From assembly GCF_002941025.1 (NCBI RefSeq), contig NZ_PTJS01000001.1:5833472-5897471 (forward strand): DNA of 64,000 bases. The letters run 5' to 3'. The DNA is from Streptomyces sp. QL37 (GTDB lineage Bacteria > Actinomycetota > Actinomycetes > Streptomycetales > Streptomycetaceae). Below are positions 18,618 through 29,441 of the stretch, piece by piece. Within the stretch, counting starts at the first letter, position 1; each line of letters begins with the position of its first letter. The notes under the pieces are model-generated. The model worked only from the letters and a program-made list of their open reading frames with translations, was not told the origin of the DNA and ran no database searches. A program made the translations under genes and the position numbers.

Positions 18618-19610
18618 TCAGTCCCACGACCCGCGGGCAGGCGGCAGCCCGGCTATCTCGGCCAGATCCCGGTCCGTGAGCACCAGTCCCGCCGCCCCCG
18701 CGTTCTCCACGGCCCACAGCTCCCGCTTCGTGCCCGGCACGGGCACCACATGGCGGCCCTGCCGCAGGACCCAGGCCAGGGCCACCTGCGCCGGTGTCGC
18801 GCCGTGCCGCTCCGCGATCCTGCGCAGCCCCGCGACCACGGGCTGGTTGGCCGCCATCATCTCGCCGGTGAAGCGGGGGTGCCTGGCCCGCGGATCGTCC
18901 GGCTCGAAACCCTGGCCGGGCTTGAGCGTGCCCGTGAGATAACCGCTGCCCAGCGGCATCGCCGCGAGCAGCCCCACACCCCGGGCCGAGCACCACGGCA
19001 GCAGATCCTCCAGCGCCTGGGGCGACCACACGGAGAGCTCCGCCTGGACCGCGCTGACGGGAAAGACCTGCTGCATCCGTTCCAGCTGGCGGATGGTCCC
19101 GTCGTGCATCCGCGCCCCCGGCCCGCGCCCCGCCCGGGCCCCCACCGCGCACAGTCCGAGCGCCCGCACCTTGCCCGCCGTCACCAGGTCCGCCATCGCG
19201 CCCCAGGTCTCCTCGACCGGCACCTCGGGATCCGCCCGGTGCAGCTGGTAGAGATCGATCACATCGGTCTGGAGCCGTCGCAGCGAGGCGTCACAGGCAC
19301 GGCGCACATAGCCCGGACGCCCGTTGGCCACGATGTGCTGATCGCCCACCAGCAGACCGCACTTGGTGGAGAGGAAGGCTTCGGAGCGGCGGCCCTTGAG
19401 GGCCCGGCCGACGAGCAGCTCATTGGTGAAGGGCCCGTACATGTCGGCGGTGTCGAGCAGTTGGACGCCCGCGTCCAGCGCGGCGTGCACGGTCCGCACC
19501 GAGCGGTCACCGCGCTGCTGCGACGTGCTGTACGCCCAGCTCATCGGCATACAGCCCAGCCCGACCGCACCCACGGCGAGTGCCGCCGCACCGATAGTCC
19601 TGCGCTCCAA
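18618..19610 (-). CDS. aldo/keto reductase
   Basis: A 330-residue NADPH-dependent oxidoreductase of the AKR superfamily. The catalytic tetrad is visible: Asp and Tyr in LLDTADMYGP, Lys in LSTKCG and His in LYQLHRADP. The barrel ends with the cofactor-binding block VALAWVLRQGRHVVPVPGTK. TTG 19610 is the start by family length, with GAGGGAGG nine bases upstream. A hydrophobic start (GAAALAVGAVGLGCMPM) is the normal first strand of this branch, not a signal peptide. Substrate unknown; members often reduce aldehydes or keto-sugars. Confidence 0.9.
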   Translation of the reverse strand: MERRTIGAAALAVGAVGLGCMPMSWAYSTSQQRGDRSVRTVHAALDAGVQLLDTADMYGPFTNELLVGRALKGRRSEAFLSTKCGLLVGDQHIVANGRPGYVRRACDASLRRLQTDVIDLYQLHRADPEVPVEETWGAMADLVTAGKVRALGLCAVGARAGRGPGARMHDGTIRQLERMQQVFPVSAVQAELSVWSPQALEDLLPWCSARGVGLLAAMPLGSGYLTGTLKPGQGFEPDDPRARHPRFTGEMMAANQPVVAGLRRIAERHGATPAQVALAWVLRQGRHVVPVPGTKRELWAVENAGAAGLVLTDRDLAEIAGLPPARGSWD

Positions 19611-19703
19611 CTCCCCGAACCCTCCCTCGGCCCATGATCACGGGGTCACCAGCACCCCAAAGTAACCTCTACGGCTCCGCGTCCTTCGCATAGCCTCCTG
19701 ACC

Positions 19704-20654
19704 ATGACTTCTACATCTGCCACCGACGTATGGCTGCCGTTTCCCGCCGATGAGACAGAGGGCCTCCCCGAGGGCCTCGACTACCGCTTCTGGGACGGCG
19801 GCCGGGACTACCCGGCAGACCCCGCCGACTGCGCCTTCTACGTCGTTCCCTACATGAAGGGCTCGGAGGTCGCGGTCCGCCCGCTCGACGGGATGAAGGC
19901 CGTCCAGGTCGTCCAGACCCTCTCAGCGGGCATCGACCATGTGGAACCGGGGCTCGGCCTGCTGCCCGCCGGGGTGCGGCTGTGCAACGCCAAGGGCGTG
20001 CACGAGGCCTCGACGGCCGAGCTGACGATCGCCCTGATCCTCGCCTCGCTCCGGGGGTTCCCCGGATTCGTGCACGGCCAGGACAAGGAGGAGTGGCGGT
20101 CCGGCTTCTATCCGGCGCTCGCCGACAAGTCCGTTCTCGTGGTGGGTTACGGATCGATCGGCGCGGCCATCGAGGACCGGCTCGAACCCTTCGAGTGCGC
20201 GCGGGTGGTGCGCGTCGCACGCTCCGCACGGACAACCGCGCGCGGTCCCGTACACGCGCTCGACGATCTGCCCGCCCTTCTCCCCGAGGCCGACATCGTC
20301 ATCCTGTCCACCCCGCTGAACCCTTCCACACAAGGGCTGGTGGGCCCCGGCTTCCTCGCCGCTATGCGTGACGGCGCGCTGCTCGTGAACGTCGCGCGGG
20401 GCGCCGTCGTCGACACCGCGGCCCTGCTGTCCGAACTCGAGTCCGGGCGGCTGCGTGCCGCGCTCGACGTGACCGATCCCGAACCGCTGCCCGCCGGCCA
20501 TCCTCTCTGGCATGCTCCCCACACGCTGATCACCCCTCATGTGGGAGGCAGCACCTCCGCGTTCCTGCCCCGGGCCAAGCGCCTGCTGGCCGGACAGCTC
20601 ACCCGGTTCGCCGCGGGAGAGCCGGTCGCCAACCTCGTGCTCACCACCGGCTGA
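19704..20654 (+). CDS. D-isomer-specific 2-hydroxyacid dehydrogenase
   Basis: A 316-residue NAD(P)-dependent dehydrogenase interconverting a 2-keto acid and a D-2-hydroxy acid. The Rossmann motif is VVGYGSIGAAIEDRLEPF (about 151-168). Catalytic residues are Arg in NVARGAVVD (about 234), Glu in DVTDPEPLP (about 263) and His in TPHVGGS (about 282). There is no purine-rich ribosome site before ATG 19704; a TAGCCT hexamer at 19691-19696 might be a -10 box of a leaderless promoter. The substrate (glyoxylate, hydroxypyruvate or another) cannot be told. Confidence 0.92.
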   Translation: MTSTSATDVWLPFPADETEGLPEGLDYRFWDGGRDYPADPADCAFYVVPYMKGSEVAVRPLDGMKAVQVVQTLSAGIDHVEPGLGLLPAGVRLCNAKGVHEASTAELTIALILASLRGFPGFVHGQDKEEWRSGFYPALADKSVLVVGYGSIGAAIEDRLEPFECARVVRVARSARTTARGPVHALDDLPALLPEADIVILSTPLNPSTQGLVGPGFLAAMRDGALLVNVARGAVVDTAALLSELESGRLRAALDVTDPEPLPAGHPLWHAPHTLITPHVGGSTSAFLPRAKRLLAGQLTRFAAGEPVANLVLTTG

Positions 20655-20919
20655 CCACGCTCCGGAGCTGTTCCGGCGCTCTGCGTCCCGGCAACACCGC
20701 AGGTGGTAACGGAGAGTAGAGAAGGTATGTCCCTGAGTGACGGCTCTGGTGTATCGTCCACAAGAGGGCAGCGCCGTGGAAGGGACGGTGCCGGGGGGAA
20801 GCGGAACGCGAGGGGGCGACGGGCATGTTCGGCCAGCGGAGAGATGATCCGACGCGGCATGGCGGGCAGGCGAGGCGGGCGGCGGCGAGGGCGCCAGGGC
20901 CTGCCCGTGGAGCTTTCCG

Positions 20920-23751
20920 GTGAGCGCCCTCGGGGCACTGCTCTCCGGGCGGCCGACCTCGGGACGGGCCGTGGGGCTGCGCTCCCAGCTCGCCCTCGGT
21001 GCCGTCTGCGCCGGATACGCGGTGGGAGCCGCCCTCGGCTGGGGATCGCCGGGAGTCGCCCTGTTCATGGGTGACTTCGGCCTCTGCGCCGCCGCCCTGA
21101 TCGCCGCGGTGTCCTGTTTCGTCTACGCCCGCTCCGCCGGGAACCGGTTCAGGCCCGCCTGGCTCCTCTTCTCGCTCTCCTCGGCCATGGCCGCCGGGGG
21201 GAACGCGGTCTGGGGGTGGTACGAGGTGGTGCTGAGCCGCCCCGTGCCCGCCCCCTCCCTCGCGGACCTGTTCTTCCTCTGCTTCGCGCCGCCCGCCATC
21301 GTCGGGCTGCTCGTCCTGGCCAAGCGGCCCGTCACGCGGGCCGGCTGGGTCTGCCTGGTGCTGGACGCCTGGCTGATCGGCGGGTCCCTGCTGACGCTCT
21401 CCTGGAGCCTCGCGCTGGCACACACCGCCCATGTCGCCAACGCCGCCGGCGAGAGCGTGGCCAGGGCCGCGCTCTCGCTGGCCTACCCGCTGCTCGACAT
21501 CGTGCTGGTCTCCATGGTCCTCGCGCTGCACTTCCGGCGGGTCAGCGTGAACCGCTCCGCGGTGAACACGGCCATCGCCGGCCTCGCCCTGACCGTGCTG
21601 TGCGACGCCCTGTTCACGGCCCCGCTGCTGCGCTCGGCCTACCAGTCGGGCCAGCTGCTCGACGCGGGCTGGTTCGCCGGCTCCCTGCTCCTCGCGTACG
21701 CCCCCTGGGGCGTCCGCCGCGGCCAGGACAACGCTGTCGAGGCTCCCTCCCCGGAGCCGCGTGCCGCGAGCCGCCCGATCGCGGGGTCCCTCGCCGCGCT
21801 CACGCCCTATCTGGCCGCGGCGGTCTGCACCCTCGGCATTCTTTACAACGTGGTGGAGGGCCGCAGGGTCGACCGCGTCGTGGTCCTCACCGGATGCACG
21901 GTCGTGCTCGCCCTGGTCCTCCGGCAGGCCATCATGCTCCTCGACAACATCGCGCTCACCCAGGAACTCGTCCAGAAGGAGAACCACTTCCGCTCCCTGG
22001 TGCAGGGTTCCAGCGACGTCATCATGATCGCCGAGCCCAGTGGCAGGCTCCGCTACGTCAGCCCCGCGGCGGCCGGGGTCTACCTGTGCGACGCCGAGGA
22101 CCTCGTCGGCGCGGAGCTGTCGTCGATCATCCACCCCGACGACCTCGGGGGAGTGGTCCACGAGCTGCGGCGTTTCCTCGCCGCGCCGTCCCGGGAGGAG
22201 CCCACCACCCGGATCGAGTGCCGCTTCAGATCGGGCACGGGCGACTGGCTCCACGTCGAGTCCACCGTCAACCGCCACCAGGGCGGCCTGCTCCTCAACA
22301 GCCGTGACGTGACCGAGCGGGTCAGGCTGCAGGCACAGTTGCAGCACAACGCCGAGCACGACCCGCTCACCGACCTGCCCAACCGCGCCCTCTTCACCAG
22401 GCGGGTCGGACAGGCGCTCGGAGGGCGCCGGGCCGGGGACCCGGGCACCGCCGTGCTCTTCATCGACCTCGACGGCTTCAAGGCGGTCAACGACTCCATC
22501 GGCCACCAGGCGGGCGACGAGCTCCTCGTCCAGGCCGCACGCCGCCTCCAGGAGTCCGTACGCACCTCGGACACCGCGGCCCGCCTCGGGGGCGACGAGT
22601 TCGCCGCGCTCATCGTCGGTGACGGCACCCGCGACCAGGCCGCCAGGGAGTACCAGGTCCACGAGATCGCCGACCGGCTGCGCCTCAGGCTCTCCCAGCC
22701 GTACCGGATCGGCACCGGCGAGGTCCGGGTGGCCGCCTCCATCGGGGTCGCCTTCGCCGAGCCCTCCATCACGCCCAAGGACCTCATGCGCAACGCCGAC
22801 CTCGCCATGTACCGGGCGAAGGCGAGCGGCAAGGACCGGGTCGAGCTGTACGCCCCCCAGATGCAGGCGGACGTCGTCCGCCGCTCGGAGCTCGCGTCAC
22901 GGCTCCGCACGGCCCTGCGCGACGGTGAGTTCGCCCTGCTCCACCAGCCCGTCGTCCACCTGGCCAGCGGCACGGTCGCGGCCGTCGCCGCCCAGGCCCG
23001 CTGGCGCTCCGCCCAGGGCATCCTGTTCACCCCGGCCGAATTCCTCCGCGTGTCCGAGAGCAGCGACCGAGCCGCCGAGCTCGGCACCTGGCTGCTGGAG
23101 GAGGCCGTCGAGCAGGCCGCCGACCGGGCCCGGGCCGGGCATCCGGTCTCCGTGTCGGTGCGCGTGTCGGCCGCCCGGCTCCTGGACCGCGCCCTGCCCC
23201 CGGGGTCCGTCGAGGCGCTCCTGACCCGGCACGGGCTGCCCTCCGGAGCTCTGATGATCGAAGTGGCCGACAGCGACCCGCGGATCTCCATCGACGAGCT
23301 GGAGAGACGGCTGGTCGCGCTGCGCCGGCTCGGTGTCCGGATCGCGCTCGACGGCTTCGGCAGCGGATACGCCGCGGTGAACGCCCTGCGCCGGCTCCCC
23401 GTCGACGTGCTGAAGCTGGACCGGTGCCTGGTGGAGGGCGTCGTCGAGTCGGCGCGACTGCACAAGATCACCAGCGGGCTGCTGCGCATCGCCGGAGATC
23501 TCGGGATGCAGTCCGTGGCGGACGGGGTGGACGTGCCCGAACAGGTGCGTGCCCTGCGGGCCATGGGGTGCACGCACGGCCAGGGAATGGCCTTCGCCGG
23601 CCCGCTGGACGAGTACCGGCTGCGGCGGACCCTGATCCGGGGGAAGTACCCCGTCCCGGGCATCGGTCCGGCCGCTCAGCCGGTGCTGGCGGGCGGCGCG
23701 ATCCCGCTCCAGGGACGATCACATGATGAGACTCCCGTCCCACCCACTTGA
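20920..23751 (+). CDS. membrane PAS-GGDEF-EAL protein, probable diguanylate cyclase
   Basis: A 943-residue protein. About ten hydrophobic helices fill residues 15-345, a PAS domain follows (about 350-470, starting FRSLVQGSSDVIMIAEPSG), then GGDEF and EAL domains. The cyclase site is intact (RLGGDEFAALI near 555) and the inhibitory I-site RTSD stands five residues before it. The EAL domain is degenerate: the signature reads AAQARW near 690 in place of EALxRW, and DDFGTGYS reads DGFGSGYA near 811. This argues for c-di-GMP synthesis with feedback control and no hydrolysis. GTG 20920 is preceded by GTGGAG. The gene lies directly upstream of the ilvB leader. Confidence 0.87.
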   Translation: MSALGALLSGRPTSGRAVGLRSQLALGAVCAGYAVGAALGWGSPGVALFMGDFGLCAAALIAAVSCFVYARSAGNRFRPAWLLFSLSSAMAAGGNAVWGWYEVVLSRPVPAPSLADLFFLCFAPPAIVGLLVLAKRPVTRAGWVCLVLDAWLIGGSLLTLSWSLALAHTAHVANAAGESVARAALSLAYPLLDIVLVSMVLALHFRRVSVNRSAVNTAIAGLALTVLCDALFTAPLLRSAYQSGQLLDAGWFAGSLLLAYAPWGVRRGQDNAVEAPSPEPRAASRPIAGSLAALTPYLAAAVCTLGILYNVVEGRRVDRVVVLTGCTVVLALVLRQAIMLLDNIALTQELVQKENHFRSLVQGSSDVIMIAEPSGRLRYVSPAAAGVYLCDAEDLVGAELSSIIHPDDLGGVVHELRRFLAAPSREEPTTRIECRFRSGTGDWLHVESTVNRHQGGLLLNSRDVTERVRLQAQLQHNAEHDPLTDLPNRALFTRRVGQALGGRRAGDPGTAVLFIDLDGFKAVNDSIGHQAGDELLVQAARRLQESVRTSDTAARLGGDEFAALIVGDGTRDQAAREYQVHEIADRLRLRLSQPYRIGTGEVRVAASIGVAFAEPSITPKDLMRNADLAMYRAKASGKDRVELYAPQMQADVVRRSELASRLRTALRDGEFALLHQPVVHLASGTVAAVAAQARWRSAQGILFTPAEFLRVSESSDRAAELGTWLLEEAVEQAADRARAGHPVSVSVRVSAARLLDRALPPGSVEALLTRHGLPSGALMIEVADSDPRISIDELERRLVALRRLGVRIALDGFGSGYAAVNALRRLPVDVLKLDRCLVEGVVESARLHKITSGLLRIAGDLGMQSVADGVDVPEQVRALRAMGCTHGQGMAFAGPLDEYRLRRTLIRGKYPVPGIGPAAQPVLAGGAIPLQGRSHDETPVPPT

Positions 23752-23784
23752 CACCGTGTGTGTGCCGGAGAGAGGGTCAATGCC

Positions 23785-23826
23785 ATGCGCACCCGAATTC
23801 TCGTACTTGGAAAGCGCGTCGGCTGA
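23785..23826 (+). CDS. ilvB leader peptide
   Basis: A 13-residue open frame, MRTRILVLGKRVG, with GGAGAGAGGG eight bases upstream of its ATG. Ile, Leu and Val codons stand together (ATT CTC GTA CTT), and three of these codons are rare in this GC-rich genome. It precedes a T-tailed terminator and then ilvB, the layout of classic branched-chain amino acid attenuation. Leader peptides upstream of actinobacterial ilvB have been predicted before. Confidence 0.9.
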   Translation: MRTRILVLGKRVG

Positions 23827-23870
23827 AGCAGGGTCACTCATGGACACCCTGCAGACCGCACCGGCGCGCT

Positions 23871-23904
23871 CCCCTCGCTTGCCTCACGGCACGAGGGGTT
23901 TTTT
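23871..23904 (+). terminator. ilvB attenuator terminator
   Basis: CCCCTCG (23871-23877) pairs with CGAGGGG (23892-23898) and is followed by six T (23899-23904). It begins 44 bases after the leader-peptide stop codon and ends 70 bases before ilvB. A T6 tract is unusual in this genome. Ribosome stalling on the leader when branched-chain amino acids are scarce should prevent its formation. Confidence 0.88.
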
Positions 23905-23974
23905 GTTGCACCGGGACCTTGCAAAACACAGCAAAAACACCGCATAAACCCTCAGCTTCGAGAAGAGAATGCCG

Positions 23975-25825
23975 ATGACCGAGCAGGCCACCGGGGCCCA
24001 GCACCCGCAGCCGCGGGCCCGTAACGGCGGACCGTCCTCCGCCTCCGTTGAGCACCTCACGGGCGCGCAGTCCCTCATCCGTTCTCTCGAGGAAGTCGGC
24101 GCCGACACGGTATTCGGCCTCCCCGGCGGCTGCATCCTTCCGGCGTACGACCCGCTGATGGACTCCACCCGCGTCCGTCACATCCTGGTCCGCCACGAGC
24201 AGGGTGCCGGCCACGCGGCCACCGGCTACGCACAGGCCACCGGCAGGGTCGGTGTCTGCATGGTCACCTCGGGCCCCGGTGCCACCAACCTGGTCACCCC
24301 GATCGCAGACGCGGCCATGGACTCCGTGCCGCTCGTCGCGATCACCGGCCAGGTGGCCTCCGCAGCCATCGGCACGGACGCGTTCCAGGAAGCCGACATC
24401 TGCGGCATCACCATGCCGATCACGAAGCACAACTTCCTGGTCACCCGCGCCGAGGACATCGCGCACACGATCGCCGAGGCCTTCCACATCGCCTCCACCG
24501 GCCGTCCGGGCCCGGTCCTCGTCGACATCGCCAAGGACGCGCTGCAGTCGAAGACCACCTTCAGCTGGCCGCCGACGATGGACCTGCCGGGCTACCGCCC
24601 GGTCACCAAGCCGCACGCCAAGCAGATCCGCGAGGCCGCCAAGCTGATCACCCAGGCCAAGCGCCCGGTGCTCTACGTGGGCGGCGGCGTCATGAAGGCC
24701 GGCGCCACCGCCGAGCTGAAGGTCCTGGCAGAGCTCACCGGAGCGCCCGTCACCACCACCCTGATGGCGCTCGGCTCCTTCCCCGACAGCCACCCGCTGC
24801 ACGTGGGAATGCCCGGCATGCACGGATCGGTCACCGCCGTCACCGCGTTGCAGAAGGCCGACCTGATCGTCGCGCTCGGGGCCAGGTTCGACGACCGCGT
24901 CACCGGCAAGCTGGACAGCTTCGCCCCGTACGCCAAGATCGTCCACGCGGACATCGACCCGGCCGAGATCGGCAAGAACCGCGCCGCCGACGTCCCGATC
25001 GTCGGCGACGCCCGCGAGGTCATCGCCGACCTCGTCCAGGCGGTCCAGGCCGAACACACCGAGGGCAACACCGGCGACTACGGCGCCTGGTGGAAGGACC
25101 TCAACCGCTGGCGCGAGACCTACCCGGTCGGCTACGACCTGCCGGAGGACGGCAGCCTCTCGCCGCAGCAGGTCATCGAGCGCATCGGCGAACTCGCCCC
25201 CGAGGGCACGATCTTCGCGGCGGGCGTCGGCCAGCACCAGATGTGGGCCTCGCACTTCATCCAGTACGAGCAGCCCGCGACCTGGCTCAACTCCGGCGGC
25301 GCCGGGACCATGGGCTACGCGGTCCCGGCCGCCATGGGCGCCAAGGCCGGCATGCCCGAGCGTGCGGTCTGGGCGATCGACGGCGACGGCTGCTTCCAGA
25401 TGACCAACCAGGAACTCACCACCTGCGCGCTCAACAACATCCCGATCAAGGTCGCCATCATCAACAACGGCGCGCTCGGGATGGTCCGCCAGTGGCAGAC
25501 CCTGTTCTACAACCAGCGGTACTCCAACACCGTGCTGCACTCGGGCCCGGACGCGGAAGGCAACGCCGCCAAGGGCACCCGCGTGCCGGACTTCGTCAAG
25601 CTGTCCGAGGCCATGGGCTGCTACGCGATCCGCTGCGAGGACCCGGCAGACCTGGACAAGGTCATCGCCGAGGCCAACGCGATCAACGACCGCCCGGTCG
25701 TCATCGACTTCATCGTCCACGAGGACGCCATGGTGTGGCCGATGGTCGCCGCCGGCACCTCCAACGACGAGGTCATGGCAGCGCGCGGCGTCCGCCCCGA
25801 CTTCGGCGACAACGAAGACGACTGA
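23975..25825 (+). CDS. ilvB: acetolactate synthase, catalytic (large) subunit
   Basis: A 616-residue thiamine-diphosphate enzyme that makes acetolactate or acetohydroxybutyrate, the first common step to Val, Leu and Ile. The N-terminal domain has [17 protein letters not shown] and the glutamate in [16 protein letters not shown]. The middle domain has the FAD region [19 protein letters not shown], and the C-terminal TPP motif is [15 protein letters not shown] to [15 protein letters not shown] 23975 has better spacing to GAGAAGAG than ATG 23969. It is followed 22 bases later by its regulatory subunit gene. Confidence 0.98.
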   Translation: MTEQATGAQHPQPRARNGGPSSASVEHLTGAQSLIRSLEEVGADTVFGLPGGCILPAYDPLMDSTRVRHILVRHEQGAGHAATGYAQATGRVGVCMVTSGPGATNLVTPIADAAMDSVPLVAITGQVASAAIGTDAFQEADICGITMPITKHNFLVTRAEDIAHTIAEAFHIASTGRPGPVLVDIAKDALQSKTTFSWPPTMDLPGYRPVTKPHAKQIREAAKLITQAKRPVLYVGGGVMKAGATAELKVLAELTGAPVTTTLMALGSFPDSHPLHVGMPGMHGSVTAVTALQKADLIVALGARFDDRVTGKLDSFAPYAKIVHADIDPAEIGKNRAADVPIVGDAREVIADLVQAVQAEHTEGNTGDYGAWWKDLNRWRETYPVGYDLPEDGSLSPQQVIERIGELAPEGTIFAAGVGQHQMWASHFIQYEQPATWLNSGGAGTMGYAVPAAMGAKAGMPERAVWAIDGDGCFQMTNQELTTCALNNIPIKVAIINNGALGMVRQWQTLFYNQRYSNTVLHSGPDAEGNAAKGTRVPDFVKLSEAMGCYAIRCEDPADLDKVIAEANAINDRPVVIDFIVHEDAMVWPMVAAGTSNDEVMAARGVRPDFGDNEDD

Positions 25826-25847
25826 GAGACAGAGAGAGACCGACTCC

Positions 25848-27483
<1,636 letters not shown>

Positions 27484-27489
27484 GTTCTC

Positions 27490-27526
27490 GCCGAGGGGCA
27501 GGTCCGCATCGGGCCTGCCCCTCGGC
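27490..27526 (+). terminator. hairpin terminator after ilvC
   Basis: GCCGAGGGGCAGG (27490-27502) pairs perfectly with CCTGCCCCTCGGC (27514-27526) over an 11-base loop, starting seven bases after the ilvC stop. Confidence 0.9.
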
Positions 27527-27785
27527 GCAAGGCCGGCCTCACACCCCGTGTCACTGCGGGGAGAGGTGGGTGGCAGGAGGCGGCACCGTACGTCTGTACA
27601 GACCGTCCACCCCGTGCGGGTGATCCTTCCACCGGGGCGCAGTATGTGCCCGGCCGCATGACTACACTCTCAACAACACATACACGCGTCAGGGCCCACA
27701 GTGTCGTGCGTCTTCCACGCGGCTAGCCCCTCCACCGCCTGCGGCCGTCGGGACGGCCGTCCGCACTGGACTTGTGAGGACACAC
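27527..27785 (+). promoter_or_regulatory. serA upstream region with AT-rich island and short open frame
   Basis: No established gene. A locally AT-rich island at 27655-27690 stands out. It contains TACACT (27663-27668), a possible -10 box without a convincing -35, and an open frame at 27658-27726 of 22 codons starting MTTLSTTHTR, rich in Thr with two Ser codons but with no ribosome site. A small perfect stem GGCCGTC/GACGGCC follows near 27745-27760. Promoter is the simplest reading; a serA leader peptide is possible. Confidence 0.4.
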
Positions 27786-29378
27786 GTGAGCTCGAAACCT
27801 GTCGTACTCATCGCTGAAGAGCTGTCGCCCGCCACGGTCGACGCCCTGGGTCCGGATTTCGAGATCCGGCACTGCAACGGCGCGGACCGCGCCGAACTCC
27901 TCCCCGCGATCGTCGACGTCGACGCGATCCTGGTGCGCTCCGCCACCAAGGTCGACGCCGAGGCCATCGCCGCGGCGAAGCAGCTGAAGGTCGTCGCCCG
28001 CGCGGGTGTCGGTCTGGACAACGTCGACGTCTCCTCGGCCACCAAGGCGGGCGTGATGGTCGTCAACGCGCCGACGTCCAACATCGTCACCGCCGCCGAG
28101 CTGGCCTGCGGCCTGCTCGTCGCCACCGCGCGCAACATCCCGCAGGCCAACACCGCCCTGAAGAACGGCGAGTGGAAGCGCTCCAAGTACACGGGTGTCG
28201 AGCTCAGCGAGAAGACCCTCGGCGTCGTCGGCCTCGGCCGCATCGGCGTCCTGGTCGCGCAGCGCATGTCGGCCTTCGGCATGAAGATCGTCGCGTACGA
28301 CCCCTACGTGCAGCCCGCGCGCGCCGCGCAGATGGGCGTCAAGCTCCTCACGCTGGACGAGCTGCTCGAGGTCTCCGACTTCATCACGGTGCACCTCCCC
28401 AAGACCCCTGAGACGCTCGGCCTGATCGGCGACGACGCGCTGCACAAGGTCAAGCCCTCGGTGCGCATCGTCAACGCCGCGCGTGGCGGCATCGTCGACG
28501 AGGAGGCGCTCGCCTCCGCCCTCAAGGAGGGCCGCGTCGCCGGCGCCGGTCTGGACGTGTACACCAAGGAGCCCTGCACGGACTCCCCGCTCTTCCAGTT
28601 CGACCAGGTCGTCTGCACCCCGCACCTCGGCGCCTCCACCGACGAGGCCCAGGAGAAGGCGGGCATCGCGGTCGCCAAGTCCGTCCGCCTGGCGCTCGCC
28701 GGTGAGCTCGTGCCCGACGCGGTCAACGTCCAGGGCGGCGTCATCGCCGAGGACGTGCGGCCCGGCCTGCCGCTCGCCGAGAAGCTCGGCCGGATCTTCA
28801 CCGCGCTCGCGGGCGAGGTCGCGGCCCGTCTCGACGTCGAGGTCTACGGCGAGATCACCCAGCACGACGTGAAGGTGCTGGAACTCTCCGCGCTCAAGGG
28901 CGTCTTCGAGGACGTCGTCGACGAGACCGTCAGCTACGTCAACGCCCCGCTCTTCGCGCAGGAGCGCGGTGTCGAGGTCCGCCTCACCACCAGCTCCGAG
29001 TCGCCGGACCACCGCAACGTGGTGACCGTCCGCGGCACGCTGTCGAGCGGTGAGGAGGTCGCGGTCTCCGGCACGCTGGCCGGCCCCAAGCACCTCCAGA
29101 AGATCGTCGCGATCGGCGAGCACGACGTCGACCTGGCGCTCGCCGACCACATGGTCGTCCTGCGTTACGAGGACCGTCCCGGCGTCGTCGGCGCCGTCGG
29201 CAAGATCCTCGGCGAGGCCGGGCTGAACATCGCCGGCATGCAGGTCTCACGGCAGGACGCGGGCGGCGAGGCGCTGGTCGTCCTCACGGTCGACGACACC
29301 ATCCCGCAGTCGGTCCTCACCGAGATCGCCGACGAGATCGGCGCGGTGTCGGCCCGCTCGGTGAACCTCACCGACTGA
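27786..29378 (+). CDS. serA: D-3-phosphoglycerate dehydrogenase
   Basis: A 530-residue enzyme for the first step of serine synthesis, oxidising 3-phosphoglycerate with NAD+. The Rossmann motif is LGVVGLGRIGVLVAQRM (about 142-158). Catalytic Arg lies in NAARGGIVDEEAL, Glu in LDVYTKEPCTD and His in TPHLGASTDEA. The C-terminal half has the intervening ASB domain and then an ACT domain (VLRYEDRPGVVGAVGKILGE), the long type I architecture usually feedback-inhibited by serine. GTG 27786 follows GTGAGGA. Confidence 0.97.
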   Translation: MSSKPVVLIAEELSPATVDALGPDFEIRHCNGADRAELLPAIVDVDAILVRSATKVDAEAIAAAKQLKVVARAGVGLDNVDVSSATKAGVMVVNAPTSNIVTAAELACGLLVATARNIPQANTALKNGEWKRSKYTGVELSEKTLGVVGLGRIGVLVAQRMSAFGMKIVAYDPYVQPARAAQMGVKLLTLDELLEVSDFITVHLPKTPETLGLIGDDALHKVKPSVRIVNAARGGIVDEEALASALKEGRVAGAGLDVYTKEPCTDSPLFQFDQVVCTPHLGASTDEAQEKAGIAVAKSVRLALAGELVPDAVNVQGGVIAEDVRPGLPLAEKLGRIFTALAGEVAARLDVEVYGEITQHDVKVLELSALKGVFEDVVDETVSYVNAPLFAQERGVEVRLTTSSESPDHRNVVTVRGTLSSGEEVAVSGTLAGPKHLQKIVAIGEHDVDLALADHMVVLRYEDRPGVVGAVGKILGEAGLNIAGMQVSRQDAGGEALVVLTVDDTIPQSVLTEIADEIGAVSARSVNLTD

Positions 29379-29402
29379 CCGGCCCCGGACCGCACGCGCA
29401 CC

Positions 29403-29441
29403 CGGCGGGCCCCGTACGTTCTCGGCGTACGGGGCCCGCCG
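29403..29441 (+). terminator. hairpin terminator after serA
   Basis: CGGCGGGCCCCGTACG (29403-29418) and CGTACGGGGCCCGCCG (29426-29441) form a perfect 16-bp stem with a 7-base loop, 24 bases past the stop codon. Confidence 0.92.

Noticed and set aside
20703..20919. Possible small gene or longer N-terminus before the second GGDEF/EAL protein
   Set aside because: The open frame is in a different phase from the GGDEF gene and its product is an Arg/Gly-rich shadow; GTG 20920 has its own ribosome site.
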